From assembly GCF_000760935.2 (NCBI RefSeq), contig NZ_CP049744.1, positions 2,759,501 through 2,823,500 of the forward strand: 64,000 bases of DNA, in the 5' to 3' direction. This document shows, piece after piece, positions 50,903 through 60,703 of this stretch. Below the pieces are notes generated by a model that had not been told where the DNA came from, made no database searches, and saw nothing but the letters and a program-made list of their open reading frames with translations. Numbering within the stretch: position 1 is the first letter of the stretch; each line of letters begins with the position of its first letter. Source of the stretch: Rhodococcoides fascians A25f. Its GTDB lineage: Bacteria > Actinomycetota > Actinomycetes > Mycobacteriales > Mycobacteriaceae. A program made the translations under genes and the position numbers.

Positions 50903-53287
50903 TCAACTCCCGACGTACGCGGCCAGATGTCGGCCGGTGAGCGTGGAACCGTCCGCCACCAGATCGGACGGCGTTCCTTCGAACACCACGAGTCCGCCGT
51001 CGTGTCCGGCACCGGGGCCCAGATCGATGATCCAGTCGGCGTGTGCCATCACCGCCTGGTGATGCTCGATCACGATCACCGACTTGCCCGAGTCGACCAG
51101 TCTGTCGAGGAGCCCGAGCAGCTTGTCGACATCGGCCAGATGCAGTCCGGTGGTGGGTTCGTCCAGCACGTAGACCCCACCCTTGCCTGCCATGTGCGTG
51201 GCGAGCTTGAGGCGCTGGCGCTCGCCACCCGAGAGCGTCGTCAGCGGCTGTCCGATCTTCAGGTAGCCGAGCCCGACGTCGTTCAAGCGCTGCAGAATCT
51301 TGTGCGCTGGGAGCAGTTTGGCTGCGCCGTCGGAGAAGAACTCCTCGGCCTCTGCGACCGACATGGACAGGACCTCGTCGATGTTACGACCGCCGAAGTG
51401 GTACTCGAGTACCGAAGCTTGGAACCGCTTGCCCTCGCACACCTCACACGTCGTGGCCACCCCGGCCATCATCGCGAGGTCGCTGTAGATGACGCCTGCC
51501 CCGTTGCACGTCGGGCACGCGCCTTCGGAGTTGGAGCTGAACAGAGCCGGTTTGACGGCATTCTCCTTGGCGAAGGCCTTCCGTATCGGTTCGAGCAATC
51601 CGGTGTACGTCGCGGGGTTGCTTCGCCGTGAACCACGGATGGCACCCTGGTCCACCGACACCACATCGTCTGTGCCCGAGAGCGACCCGTGAATCAGCGA
51701 GCTCTTGCCCGAGCCTGCGACGCCGGTGACGACGACCAGCACTCCGAGTGGAACGTCGACGTCCACGTCGCGCAGATTGTGTGAGTTCGCACCGCGAATT
51801 TCTAATACTTCCGAGAACCCACGCACCGAGTCCTTGAGCGACGCTCGATCGTCGAAATGCCGACCGGTGACCGTGTCGCTGTGTCGCAGTCCGTCGACGG
51901 TGCCCTCGAAGCACACGTGCCCGCCGGCGCTGCCGGCACCTGGACCCAGATCCACCACGTGATCTGCGATCGAGATCGTCTCGGGCTTGTGCTCGACGAC
52001 CAGCACCGTATTTCCCTTGTCTCGCAACTGCAACAGCAGGTTGTTCATCCGTTCGATGTCATGCGGGTGCAAGCCGGTCGTGGGCTCGTCGAACACGTAC
52101 GTCACGTCGGTCAGCGAGGAGCCGAGGTGGCGAATCATCTTGGTACGCTGGGCCTCTCCACCGGACAGCGTCCCCGAGGGACGATCCAGGCTCAGGTATC
52201 CGAGCCCGATCTCCACGAACGAGTCCAGGGTCTCGCTCAGCGTCGTCAACAATGGTGCCACCGACGGTTCCTTCAGGCCTGCAACCCATGTGGCCAAATC
52301 GCTGATCTGCATCGAACAGGCGTCGGCGATGTTGATGCCTTTGATCTTCGACGATCGTGCTCCCGCGTTGAGTCGGGTGCCGTCGCAGTCGGGACACGTG
52401 GTGAAGGTGATCGCGCGGTCGACGAAGGCGCGGATATGCGGCTGCATTGCCTCGACGTCCTTGGACAGGAACGACTTCTGAATCTGAGGTACGAGTCCGG
52501 AGTAGGTCAGATTTATGCCCTCGACCTTGATCTTCGTGGGCTCGCGGTAGAGCAGATCGTCGAGTTCCTTCTTCGTGTACTTCGCGATGGTCTTGTCTGG
52601 GTCGAAGTAACCGCAGCCGCGGAAAATTCGGCCGTACCAGCCTTCCATGCTGTAGCCGGGAATCGTGATGGCGTTCTCGTTGAGGGACTTGCTCGCGTCG
52701 TACAGGGCGGTGAGATCGAAGTCGCTGACCGAACCTCGACCCTCGCAGCGTGGGCACATGCCGCCGGTGACGGAGAAGGACTTCTTCTCGGTGGTCTGAC
52801 GGCCACCCTTGTCCACCTTGTAGGCGCCTGCACCGGAGACCGATGCAACGTTGAACGAAAAAGCTTGTGCTGAGCCGATATACGGTTTACCGACTCGACT
52901 GAAGAGAATGCGAAGCATGGCATTGGCGTCGGTGGCCGTACCGACGGTGGAGTGAGGATTGGCACCCATGCGCTGTTGATCGACGATGATGGCCGTGGTG
53001 AGCCCGTCCATGACGTCGACGTCGGGTCGGGCGAGTGTCGGCATGAATCCCTGGACGAAGGCGCTGTAGGTCTCGTTGATCATCCGCTGCGATTCCGCAG
53101 CGATAGTGCTGAAGACCAGTGAGCTCTTGCCGGAGCCCGACACACCGGTGAACACGGTGAGCCGTCGCTTGGGCAAGTCCACGTCTATGTCCTGGAGGTT
53201 GTTCTGCCGTGCTCCCTGTACACGAATCACATCGTGACTATCGGCAGCGTGCGGTTCCGAGACCTGCGTGACCTTCTTCGTCGCCAT
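50903..53287 (-). CDS. UvrA-like ABC ATPase (drug-resistance/UvrA paralogue type)
   Basis: A 794-residue protein with two ABC ATPase modules as in UvrA: Walker A GVSGSGKSSL and GVAGSGKSSL, two signature motifs (LSGGEAQRTK, LSGGERQRLK), Walker B-type DEPTTGLH twice and Cys pairs CPRC, CPDC, CPTC and CEVC for zinc binding. It is shorter than UvrA (about 950), so part of the inserted domains is missing. Such paralogues occur in actinobacteria and are often annotated as excinuclease or drug-resistance ABC proteins. ATG start. Not the main UvrA, by length and context. Confidence 0.85.
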   Translation of the reverse strand: MATKKVTQVSEPHAADSHDVIRVQGARQNNLQDIDVDLPKRRLTVFTGVSGSGKSSLVFSTIAAESQRMINETYSAFVQGFMPTLARPDVDVMDGLTTAIIVDQQRMGANPHSTVGTATDANAMLRILFSRVGKPYIGSAQAFSFNVASVSGAGAYKVDKGGRQTTEKKSFSVTGGMCPRCEGRGSVSDFDLTALYDASKSLNENAITIPGYSMEGWYGRIFRGCGYFDPDKTIAKYTKKELDDLLYREPTKIKVEGINLTYSGLVPQIQKSFLSKDVEAMQPHIRAFVDRAITFTTCPDCDGTRLNAGARSSKIKGINIADACSMQISDLATWVAGLKEPSVAPLLTTLSETLDSFVEIGLGYLSLDRPSGTLSGGEAQRTKMIRHLGSSLTDVTYVFDEPTTGLHPHDIERMNNLLLQLRDKGNTVLVVEHKPETISIADHVVDLGPGAGSAGGHVCFEGTVDGLRHSDTVTGRHFDDRASLKDSVRGFSEVLEIRGANSHNLRDVDVDVPLGVLVVVTGVAGSGKSSLIHGSLSGTDDVVSVDQGAIRGSRRSNPATYTGLLEPIRKAFAKENAVKPALFSSNSEGACPTCNGAGVIYSDLAMMAGVATTCEVCEGKRFQASVLEYHFGGRNIDEVLSMSVAEAEEFFSDGAAKLLPAHKILQRLNDVGLGYLKIGQPLTTLSGGERQRLKLATHMAGKGGVYVLDEPTTGLHLADVDKLLGLLDRLVDSGKSVIVIEHHQAVMAHADWIIDLGPGAGHDGGLVVFEGTPSDLVADGSTLTGRHLAAYVGS

Positions 53288-53293
53288 GAGCAG

Positions 53294-54238
53294 TCAGGCT
53301 AGTCGCACCGGGATGTCCACGCTTCTCGATTCCTGATCGATTCCGGTGGCGCACAGTGCCGCGTCCAATCGCCTCAGGTCGGTTGTCGACGACTCGAGGA
53401 GTGGACGGCGGACGGTTGCGCCGGACAGCACGCCGATCCTGACCAGTGCGGCCTTGGCCATGATGGCTCCTTGCGTCGTACGCATGACGGCGTCGGTCAG
53501 CGGCAACAGTGACCGCTGTACTGCGTTTGCCCGATCCAGGTCGCCGGTCCGGACGGCTTCGATCATCTCGGCGTACCGGTCGGCCACGGCGTTGCCGGTG
53601 ACACTGACCAAACCTGTTGCGCCACAACAGAGGTAGGGGAGAGCAAGCTCGTCGACTCCGCAGTAGTAGGCAAGCTCCGTCGAGGCCATGACAGTCATGG
53701 CTTCGTAGAGGTCGCCCTTTGCGTCTTTGACCGCCCTGATCGAGGGATGTCGGGACAGTTCGATCAACGTCGCCTGCTCGATGGCGATGCCCGTGCGCGC
53801 CGGGACGTCGTACACCATGACGGGAAGCCCACCGGCTCCGGCGATGTCGACGATGTGCGCCGCAATGCCTGCCTGGTTGGGGCGCGAATAGTGGGGGGCG
53901 CTGATCAGTAGTGCATCGGCACCGGCCGCTGCAGCGGACCGAGCCATGTCCGTTCCCGCCGCCGTGTCGTTGGTACCGACTCCGGCGATCACCCGAAGGG
54001 CATGGTTCGAGTGCACTCGGGCCTGCGTGATCAGCTCCGACATCTCGTGAGAGGTCAGAGTCGGTGCTTCACCGGTGGTGCCACCGACGACGACTCCGTC
54101 GCATCCGGTCGACAGCAGGTGCACGAGCAGTGCGTCGAAGCCGGAGCGATCGATAGTTCCGTCCGGCTGCATGGGCGTCACCATGGCGACGAGATTGGTG
54201 CCGAAGATCGACGAGGAAGAAGGCGCGGAATTGGTCAC
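53294..54238 (-). CDS. dapA: 4-hydroxy-tetrahydrodipicolinate synthase family protein (DapA)
   Basis: Class I aldolase of the DHDPS family (314 residues), which condenses pyruvate with aspartate semialdehyde for lysine and diaminopimelate. Schiff-base Lys171 lies in AVKDAKGD, Tyr143 in VYDVPARTG, GTTGE at 53-57, and Tyr117 in SAPHYSRP. The GTG at 54238 starts MTNSAPSS. It may be a paralogue of the main dapA, since it is not in a lysine operon here but faces a LysR gene. Ends 6 bases from the UvrA-like gene start. Confidence 0.87.
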   Translation of the reverse strand: MTNSAPSSSSIFGTNLVAMVTPMQPDGTIDRSGFDALLVHLLSTGCDGVVVGGTTGEAPTLTSHEMSELITQARVHSNHALRVIAGVGTNDTAAGTDMARSAAAAGADALLISAPHYSRPNQAGIAAHIVDIAGAGGLPVMVYDVPARTGIAIEQATLIELSRHPSIRAVKDAKGDLYEAMTVMASTELAYYCGVDELALPYLCCGATGLVSVTGNAVADRYAEMIEAVRTGDLDRANAVQRSLLPLTDAVMRTTQGAIMAKAALVRIGVLSGATVRRPLLESSTTDLRRLDAALCATGIDQESRSVDIPVRLA

Positions 54239-54310
54239 CAGGTGAGTGTGGTCGGCCCGACACCTACGGTCCAGCGATGGATTATCGGCATTATTGCGTA
54301 GTGTTGCTTC

Positions 54311-55210
54311 ATGATCGATGTGAGCGCACTCCATGCATTGCGCGCGGTAGCTGCCCTGGGAACCCTGGCCAGGGCGGCCGACGAGCTCGGATACACCTCG
54401 TCTGCGATTTCCCAACAGATCAAACGACTCGAACGGCAGATCGGGACGCCGGTGTTGGCGCAGGCCGGCCGAGGCGTCGTACTCACCCCGGCCGGTCGAG
54501 CGGTGGTCGACTCTGCGGACGAGGTGTTCCATGCCCTCGAGCGCTGCGTGGAGTCGGCACGCTCCGCGGACGAAGGCGTCGCTCGTGGGGTCGTGCGCCT
54601 CGTCGGCTTCTCGACCGCCCTTCGCGGTCTGGTGGCACCTGCGCTGAGCCGACTGCACCGGCGGTATCCCGATCTGACCGTCCACATCAGCGAGGAAGAT
54701 CCCGATCGCGCCCTGCACAGCGTCCACGCGGGTACCGCCGACTTGGCGCTGGTGCACGACGCGGACGGTGTACCGGCGGCGGCGCCGCCCTCGATCGTCC
54801 GACGACCGATCCATACCGACTACGGCGACGTGATCATGAAGCGTACTCATCCACTCGCCGGACGGGAGTCTGCGCTGACCCATTCCGAACTCGCCCGCTA
54901 CCCGTGGGTGACGAGCCCGGCGGGAACGGTGTGCCATCAGTGGTTCCGTCGGCTGTTCGCCGACACACCCACCGACGTAGTAGTTCGCCATCTCGTCGAT
55001 GATTTTTCGACCCAGCTCGCACTGGTCGAAGGGGACGACGTTCTTGCGCTCGTTCCTCGTCTCGCACGGCCGGTTCTGAGCGTCGGCCTCGTTGCAGTGT
55101 CACCGGCACGCACTCCCACGCGTGAGGTGCAGGCGGCCTGGAGGCACAGTGCGAATGCGAGCCCCGCAATTCACGCGGTACTGGACGTCCTGAACCCGGC
55201 CTCGAGCTGA
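54311..55210 (+). CDS. LysR-family transcriptional regulator
   Basis: A 299-residue regulator with N-terminal winged HTH (LHALRAVAALGTLARAADELGYTSSAISQQIKRLER) and a C-terminal substrate-binding effector domain. Divergent from the dapA-like gene with a 72-base gap, so it is likely to regulate it, for example in response to lysine or a related metabolite. Its 3' end overlaps the convergent HelR gene by 40 bases. Confidence 0.88.
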   Translation: MIDVSALHALRAVAALGTLARAADELGYTSSAISQQIKRLERQIGTPVLAQAGRGVVLTPAGRAVVDSADEVFHALERCVESARSADEGVARGVVRLVGFSTALRGLVAPALSRLHRRYPDLTVHISEEDPDRALHSVHAGTADLALVHDADGVPAAAPPSIVRRPIHTDYGDVIMKRTHPLAGRESALTHSELARYPWVTSPAGTVCHQWFRRLFADTPTDVVVRHLVDDFSTQLALVEGDDVLALVPRLARPVLSVGLVAVSPARTPTREVQAAWRHSANASPAIHAVLDVLNPASS

Positions 55211-57387
55211 GAGGTCAGAATTGTCAGCCGCCCGGTAGCTCGTGTCATTGCCACGTAGCGGTCGACGGCACCGGCGATTCCGGGCCCGAACGACTCCGGG
55301 TCGACGAGGACGACCAGATCGAATTCGAGACCCTTGGTCAGTTGGGGCGTCAGTGAGCGTATGCGTTCGGATCCCGCGAACGTAGAATCGCCTATGACAC
55401 AGCCGATTCCGATGGTGTTCGATTCCATCCACCTTTCCAGGATCGACGACAGATCTGCCGAGTTGCCGTACTCGACAGGCACACCGCTGCTGCGAATCGA
55501 TACCGGGACGTTGGCGTCCGGCAACACTGCACGGATCACCGGCTCGGCCACCGCCATCACTTCTCGCGGGGTGCGGTAGTTGACGCCGAGGGTGGCAACG
55601 TCGATATGGTCGATCCCCACTCTTTTGAGCCGTTCGAGCCAGGATTCGGAGAACCCACGACGCGACTGCGCGCGGTCTCCGACGACAGTGACGCTGCCCG
55701 AAGGGCAGCGGCGGCGCACCATGTGCCACTGGGCATCCGTCAGCTCCTGAGCCTCGTCCACGACAATGTGTGCGAACGGTCCGGCCAGTGGGTCGATGGG
55801 GATCTCCTCGAATCCGGCTCGATCGACGAGCGCATCGCGAATTCCGTCCTGGCGAAGCTGTGCAGCCATCATTTCGTCGTCGTCGGCAGCCATGAGTTCG
55901 TCGACGACGCGATCCATCCGCGTCCGCTCGACTGCCGAAGCTGCCTCGCGGCGTTGCATGCGCCGCGCATGCTCGGGATCTCCGAGCCGCATGCGCGCAG
56001 CGTCCAGCAGGGGTAGATCGGCCAGTGTCCATCGCGTCGGATCGGTTCGTTGCAGCATGCGCACCTGCTCAGCACTCAGCCAGGGTGCACATCGACGGAG
56101 ATACGTCGGCACGCTCCACAAGTCGGCAACGAGGTCGGCGGCCTCGATGATTGTCCAGGAGTTTTCGAGCGTTCGACGTAGATGCTTGTTGCGCTGCAGA
56201 GACCGTCGTACTTCCTGGGTGGACTCGTCGCCGTGGTATCGCTCCGTGAGAATTGTGAGGAGTAGGTCCCAGATCTGTTCTCGTGCCTCGTTGTGCGGGG
56301 TACCGGGCTCGGCTGCCCCGAACGCTTCGATCCAATCGTCCGGAGTGAGTCTCAGGTCGGCCCATTCTGTTTCCACGATCATGTTCTGGGTGGGCGGTTG
56401 CTCGTAGAACGCGACGGCCGCGTCGATTGCGTCGATCATTCCGAGAGTGGACTTCATTTGCGCCACAGCAGGATCGGGTTCTTCTGTTGCGTTCGTTCCT
56501 TCTGAAACGAGGTCCTGGAGGGTGCAGGTGTGTACACCGTCTTCGCCGAGACTCGGCAGGACGTCGGAGACATAGGCGAGGTACGGCTCGTGCGGGCCCA
56601 CGAACAAGACTCCGCCCCGGTTGTGTCCGATGCGTGAATCCGTGTACAGAAGATAGGCAGTACGGTGAAGAGCGACAACCGTTTTCCCGGTTCCCGGCCC
56701 ACCGTCGACGACAAGCGCTCCGCGCGCATCTGCTCGAATGATCGCGTCCTGATCTGCTTGTACTGTGCCCAGTACGTCCCGCATCCGCGCCGAGCGTTCG
56801 GTACCCAAGCTGGCGATGAATGCCGATTGATCGTCGAGCGCCGCATCGGAGTCGAGCCCTGTCGAGTCGAAGACCTCGTCCCAGAAGTCCGTGATGACGC
56901 CGTTCGTCCATCGATAGCGTCGGCGACTCTGGAGCCCCATTGGGTTTGCATGGGTCGCACCGAAGAAGGGCTCGGCAGCGGGGGAGCGCCAGTCCACCAG
57001 AAGTTGCTCGCCCGAGTTCCCCAACAGTCCGAGGCGCCCGATGTACACAGGCTCGTCCGAGTCGACGGGCACGATGCGACCCAGACACAGATCGATCCCG
57101 TAGCGATGCAGTGAACGAAGACGCCCGCGCAGTCGATGGACCTCGAAGTCTCGCTCCATCACCTCCTGACCCATCCGGCCCGACGACTTCTGGATGGTGT
57201 TCAGCCGATCCGTCGTATCGTATCGAGACGTCTCGATACTCGAATAGATTGCTGAAAAGTGTTGCTGATCAACCTCGATCAGCTCTGGATCGCGCTTGTG
57301 AGAGAGACTATCGGGCAGGTCGAAGACGCGTGGGCGCACAGGATTCACAGAACTCCGATCGACTGATTCATGACGGTAGCGAGCCAT
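55171..57387 (-). CDS. helR: HelR/HelD-type RNA polymerase-recycling ATPase
   Basis: A 738-residue UvrD/PcrA-like superfamily 1 motor of the HelD family. A N-terminal coiled-coil region (DPELIEVDQQHFSAIYSSIETS) precedes the ATPase, with Walker A GGPGTGKTVVALHR, Walker B VVDEAQELTDAQW and motif VAMTRATGRLTIL. In Streptomyces and Mycobacterium abscessus, HelR displaces rifamycin from or recycles RNA polymerase and gives rifamycin tolerance. Assignment to HelR rather than plain HelD is helped by the rifamycin-associated element 14 bases upstream of the ATG. The 3' end overlaps the LysR gene tail. Confidence 0.9.
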   Translation of the reverse strand: MARYRHESVDRSSVNPVRPRVFDLPDSLSHKRDPELIEVDQQHFSAIYSSIETSRYDTTDRLNTIQKSSGRMGQEVMERDFEVHRLRGRLRSLHRYGIDLCLGRIVPVDSDEPVYIGRLGLLGNSGEQLLVDWRSPAAEPFFGATHANPMGLQSRRRYRWTNGVITDFWDEVFDSTGLDSDAALDDQSAFIASLGTERSARMRDVLGTVQADQDAIIRADARGALVVDGGPGTGKTVVALHRTAYLLYTDSRIGHNRGGVLFVGPHEPYLAYVSDVLPSLGEDGVHTCTLQDLVSEGTNATEEPDPAVAQMKSTLGMIDAIDAAVAFYEQPPTQNMIVETEWADLRLTPDDWIEAFGAAEPGTPHNEAREQIWDLLLTILTERYHGDESTQEVRRSLQRNKHLRRTLENSWTIIEAADLVADLWSVPTYLRRCAPWLSAEQVRMLQRTDPTRWTLADLPLLDAARMRLGDPEHARRMQRREAASAVERTRMDRVVDELMAADDDEMMAAQLRQDGIRDALVDRAGFEEIPIDPLAGPFAHIVVDEAQELTDAQWHMVRRRCPSGSVTVVGDRAQSRRGFSESWLERLKRVGIDHIDVATLGVNYRTPREVMAVAEPVIRAVLPDANVPVSIRSSGVPVEYGNSADLSSILERWMESNTIGIGCVIGDSTFAGSERIRSLTPQLTKGLEFDLVVLVDPESFGPGIAGAVDRYVAMTRATGRLTILTSQLEAGFRTSSTA

Positions 57388-57401
57388 TCTGAGCCCTGTA
57401 C

Positions 57402-57421
57402 GGGGTCTTGCCGCAAGCCCC
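57402..57421 (-). promoter_or_regulatory. Rifamycin-associated element (RAE) before helR
   Basis: The minus strand reads GGGGCTTGCGGCAAGACCCC, an inverted repeat that matches the rifamycin-associated element known upstream of rifamycin-inactivating and HelR genes in actinobacteria (consensus, from memory, GGGGCTTGCGGCAAGGCCC). It lies 14 bases before the helR ATG. Rifamycin induction of helR is predicted. Confidence 0.85.
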
Positions 57422-57584
57422 GGGGTGCGCTATACATTGAAAGTGGAAAGAGGTGATCCTCGCTTTCCGAACCCATGGCCCGATCGCACGTCCGTGCTAC
57501 TGCCTGGATGTCTTGCTCTTGCCGGAACCGGCCTGCTTGCCGGTGGCGAAGAGGCGGCGCGAGTGCCAGCTTGCGCTGGGCTGG

Positions 57585-59780
57585 CTATGGATCGGTGAGC
57601 AGCAAATCTGCGATCGCGTCGGCATCGACCGGTCGTCCCAACAGGAACCCTTGGGCGAAATCGCATCCGGCAGCGGCCAATGCCTCGAGTTGTTCCTCGG
57701 TCTCGACCCCTTCCCCGACGACGGTGACATCGAATGCCCGGGCGAGTGCGACGATCGCCGAGATGATGGCGCAGGCGCGTGGGGCCGGCAGTCGGGCGAT
57801 ATACGACCTGTCGATCTTGAAACTCTCGAACATGGGATAGCGGTCGAGATACGACATGGAACTGTGTCCCTTTCCCATGTCGTCGAGCAGCAGAGTGACA
57901 CCCATCGAATGCAGCGTGGAGACGGTGTCGGCAACTCGTTCGGTGTCCGCGACCCAAACGGTTTCGGTGACCTCCAAACCGAGGGCGAAAGCGGGAAGTC
58001 CAGTGTCTGTCAACACGGACGCAACCTCTTTCGGAAAATCCGGATCTCGAAGTTGGAGTGCGCTGACGTTGACGCGAACGACGATGTCGGAGAACGTGCG
58101 CCACCGTGCCGCAGCGGCACACGCGGTGCGAAGGGCCCAGGTGCCCAATGGCGTTGCAAGGCCGGTTCTCTCGGCGACGCTGACGAATTCGCTGGGTTCT
58201 ATCGGTCCGAGGTGGTGGTGATTCCATCGAGCCAGCGCCTCGACCGCAACGACCTTTCGAGTCGCGATCTCCACCAGCGGTTGATAAGCCAACGTGAGTT
58301 CGTTCGCTTTCAGAGCCGCCCTGAGATCGATCGAGAGTGACCTGATGCGATCGGCGTCGTAGAGATCGGTTGGATCGAAGACGGCATGGCCGCCCGTACC
58401 GCTGTCCTTCGCCCGGTACATGGCCAGGTCCGCACGGTGAATGAGCTCCTGTCGCGTCGAATTCCGGTCGGATACAGCGATGCCGATACTCGCGCTGAGG
58501 GGAATCGGAACATCGACGGCAGAAAACGGCACCGCGATCGAACTCGAGATGTGCCGCGCGAGTTCTTGCGCATGCTCGACGCTGTCCACTCCCTCACACA
58601 CGATCAGGAACTCGTCTCCGCCGAGGCGCGCAACTGTATCGGCTTCTCGAACTGCCGAGGCAAGTCGATCGACGAACTTGACCAGCGCCCTGTCACCGGC
58701 ATCATGGCCCAGGCTGTCGTTGATGATCTTGAAGTCGTCGATGTCGAGCAACAGCAGCGCAACAGTGCCGAACTGTTGCCGCGCGCGAACCAGCGCAGCG
58801 TCGATGACGTCGTAGGCGAGCGTTCGGTTCGGCAGACCGGTGAGTGCGTCGTGTGTGCTGCGTCGTCTCAGCTGGCGTTCCAGGTCGATCCTTCTCATTG
58901 CCGCGGAGACGATCCCAGCGACGGAACCGAGAAACGACACCTCCTCGTCGCGGTAGAGACGGGCCTCCACGCTGTGGATTGTGAGCACACCCCAGGCGGC
59001 GCCGGCAACGTCGAAGATCGGAACTCCCACTCCGCTGCGCAGCCCGAAAGCAGCCATAGTTTCAGTGCGAAAACGCGTCTCGACAGTGCGGTCGTTGCAC
59101 ACGGCCGGCTCGGAGTTCGCCAGGACGAACCCCATCAGCGAACCGTCTCCCGGTGGAACATCGTGCCGTATACCGAGTACACCGCTTGCTGCGTCCATGG
59201 TCAGGTAAGGATCGTCGGGGCGTTCGAGATGGGAGATTGCCGAGTTTCCGACACCGATCAAGGTTGCGGCGGTATCGGTGGCGGCGGTGAGCAGTGTCGG
59301 TAGGTCGGCGATGACGGCGAATCTGCTGAGGTCGGCAAGAGCTTTCTGTTCTCGAGCATGCCGACCTGCGACGAGTACGTCTGCGGCCATCCGAGCATTG
59401 CGCTGTTCGACGGTGTGACGATGGCGAATGATGGAAGCAACCAAGTCGGGCCCACCGTCGCCGGAATCGATCGAATAGGCGGTGACCATCACCGGAATTT
59501 CGGCACCGGTCATCTGATGGCGTAATTCGCAGTATCCCTCCCACTTTCCGTCGATGCGCAGACCGTCACCGATACCTGCCGCGAGATCGAGCCCACCCGG
59601 GGTGAGGAATTCGAGCGCACTCAACTCCATGGCAGCGGATAGGCTCGTCGATCCGGTCAGTTCCAAGCCTGCAGGATTGATATAGAGGATCTTTCCCGAG
59701 AAGTCGGACAGGGAAACGAAGTCCGGGAATCGATCGAGAAACGACCGAAGGCTCACCGGATCGCCCGCGAGATCTTTCAC
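57585..59780 (-). CDS. PAS-GAF-GGDEF-EAL cyclic-di-GMP signalling protein
   Basis: A protein of 731 residues that both makes and breaks cyclic di-GMP in principle. In order: PAS (FLDRFPDFVSLSDFSGKILYIN), GAF (LSRFAVIADLPTLLTAATDTA to DEEVSFLGSVAGIV), GGDEF (RLGGDEFLIV intact, so diguanylate cyclase is likely active) and EAL (VEALARWNHHH, LEVTETVW, LLLDDMGKGHSSMSYL and FKIDRSYI, so phosphodiesterase residues are mostly kept). GTG at 59780 is chosen for GGAGGACCG before it; GTG at 59819 is the alternative. No membrane segment is seen. Confidence 0.92.
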   Translation of the reverse strand: MKDLAGDPVSLRSFLDRFPDFVSLSDFSGKILYINPAGLELTGSTSLSAAMELSALEFLTPGGLDLAAGIGDGLRIDGKWEGYCELRHQMTGAEIPVMVTAYSIDSGDGGPDLVASIIRHRHTVEQRNARMAADVLVAGRHAREQKALADLSRFAVIADLPTLLTAATDTAATLIGVGNSAISHLERPDDPYLTMDAASGVLGIRHDVPPGDGSLMGFVLANSEPAVCNDRTVETRFRTETMAAFGLRSGVGVPIFDVAGAAWGVLTIHSVEARLYRDEEVSFLGSVAGIVSAAMRRIDLERQLRRRSTHDALTGLPNRTLAYDVIDAALVRARQQFGTVALLLLDIDDFKIINDSLGHDAGDRALVKFVDRLASAVREADTVARLGGDEFLIVCEGVDSVEHAQELARHISSSIAVPFSAVDVPIPLSASIGIAVSDRNSTRQELIHRADLAMYRAKDSGTGGHAVFDPTDLYDADRIRSLSIDLRAALKANELTLAYQPLVEIATRKVVAVEALARWNHHHLGPIEPSEFVSVAERTGLATPLGTWALRTACAAAARWRTFSDIVVRVNVSALQLRDPDFPKEVASVLTDTGLPAFALGLEVTETVWVADTERVADTVSTLHSMGVTLLLDDMGKGHSSMSYLDRYPMFESFKIDRSYIARLPAPRACAIISAIVALARAFDVTVVGEGVETEEQLEALAAAGCDFAQGFLLGRPVDADAIADLLLTDP

Positions 59781-59998
59781 CGGTCCTCCGATCCAGCTCG
59801 CTCGTGATCCGAGCGCCACCGAGTCAATGCTATTCGGCGGGTGCGGTGAGTGTGAACGATTGCCACGACGGGCCCCGAACTAGCTGCTCGACACGCATGG
59901 ATCAGAGCGACGGCGGGCGTAGTGGACAACACTCGTGCACAGGCGGAGTTGATGGCAACGGGTGCGGCTTCGGAGGCGCGCCGACGGTACTTCTGGGC

Positions 59999-60661
59999 CT
60001 ATGGTCGTGTGCGAGGCCGTCGAGCCACGAAGATCGCGACATTGCCGACCATCGTTACCTCGGCTTGCTCGAATATTTCGGACAGTGACCGGCGAAGGCC
60101 GGGCAGATCGTCCTGGCGATTTTCGAACACGCCGGTTTGGTTGTAGGCGAACATCAGCGCCTTGCCGAGGGCGGTGAACCTCTGGTCGACACCGATCACG
60201 GTCGATCCGAACAACACTCCCTCCGGCGTCAGCGTCTCCGCCAGGTTTGTCAGCGCGACGGCCTTCGTGGACCAGTCACCGGGAAGACAATGCAGAACAT
60301 AGTTGATCGACACCGAGTCGAACTTCTCGATGCTCTCGTCCAATGGCACCAGAACATCGTGTTCGATCAGCGTGAGAGCAACATCCAGTCGGGATGCAGT
60401 GTGTTCGAGTGAGTTGGCGTTGAGGTCCAGGAGGGTGAGGTCGATATCGGCGGGGAGGTCGATGTTGGCGAGGGCCCAGCCGGATCCAGGGCCGACCTCC
60501 AGGTGGCGGTGACCGATGTGCCGTCGGTAGAGATCGACGAAATGAGCTCTGTTGCAACGCCATCCGAAACTGTTCGAAAGTCGGATCACCCACAGGTCGT
60601 ACAGTCGTAGGACAAGCTTGGTGTACGGGGCCGCCCCAGCTCGGGTGGATAGCGATGTCAT
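59999..60661 (-). CDS. Class I SAM-dependent methyltransferase
   Basis: A 220-residue methyltransferase. Motif I is LEVGPGSGWALANI, motif II is in TLLDLNANSLEHTASRL, and SINYVLHCLPG is in the usual post-motif position. The N-terminus RLYDLWVIRLSNSFGWRCN recalls the methyltransferase 11/12-type group of actinobacteria. Substrate unknown. The 218-base gap before the signalling gene shows only short open frames with no similarity. Confidence 0.85.
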   Translation of the reverse strand: MTSLSTRAGAAPYTKLVLRLYDLWVIRLSNSFGWRCNRAHFVDLYRRHIGHRHLEVGPGSGWALANIDLPADIDLTLLDLNANSLEHTASRLDVALTLIEHDVLVPLDESIEKFDSVSINYVLHCLPGDWSTKAVALTNLAETLTPEGVLFGSTVIGVDQRFTALGKALMFAYNQTGVFENRQDDLPGLRRSLSEIFEQAEVTMVGNVAIFVARRPRTRP

Positions 60662-60703
60662 GTGGTAGTTCGCCTCTCAGAACTTCCGGGAGTTACGGAA
60701 GTG

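Noticed and set aside
59781..59998. Short open frames with sequence such as QAELMATGAASEARRRYF
   Set aside because: No start signal or recognisable family; too short to support a gene.
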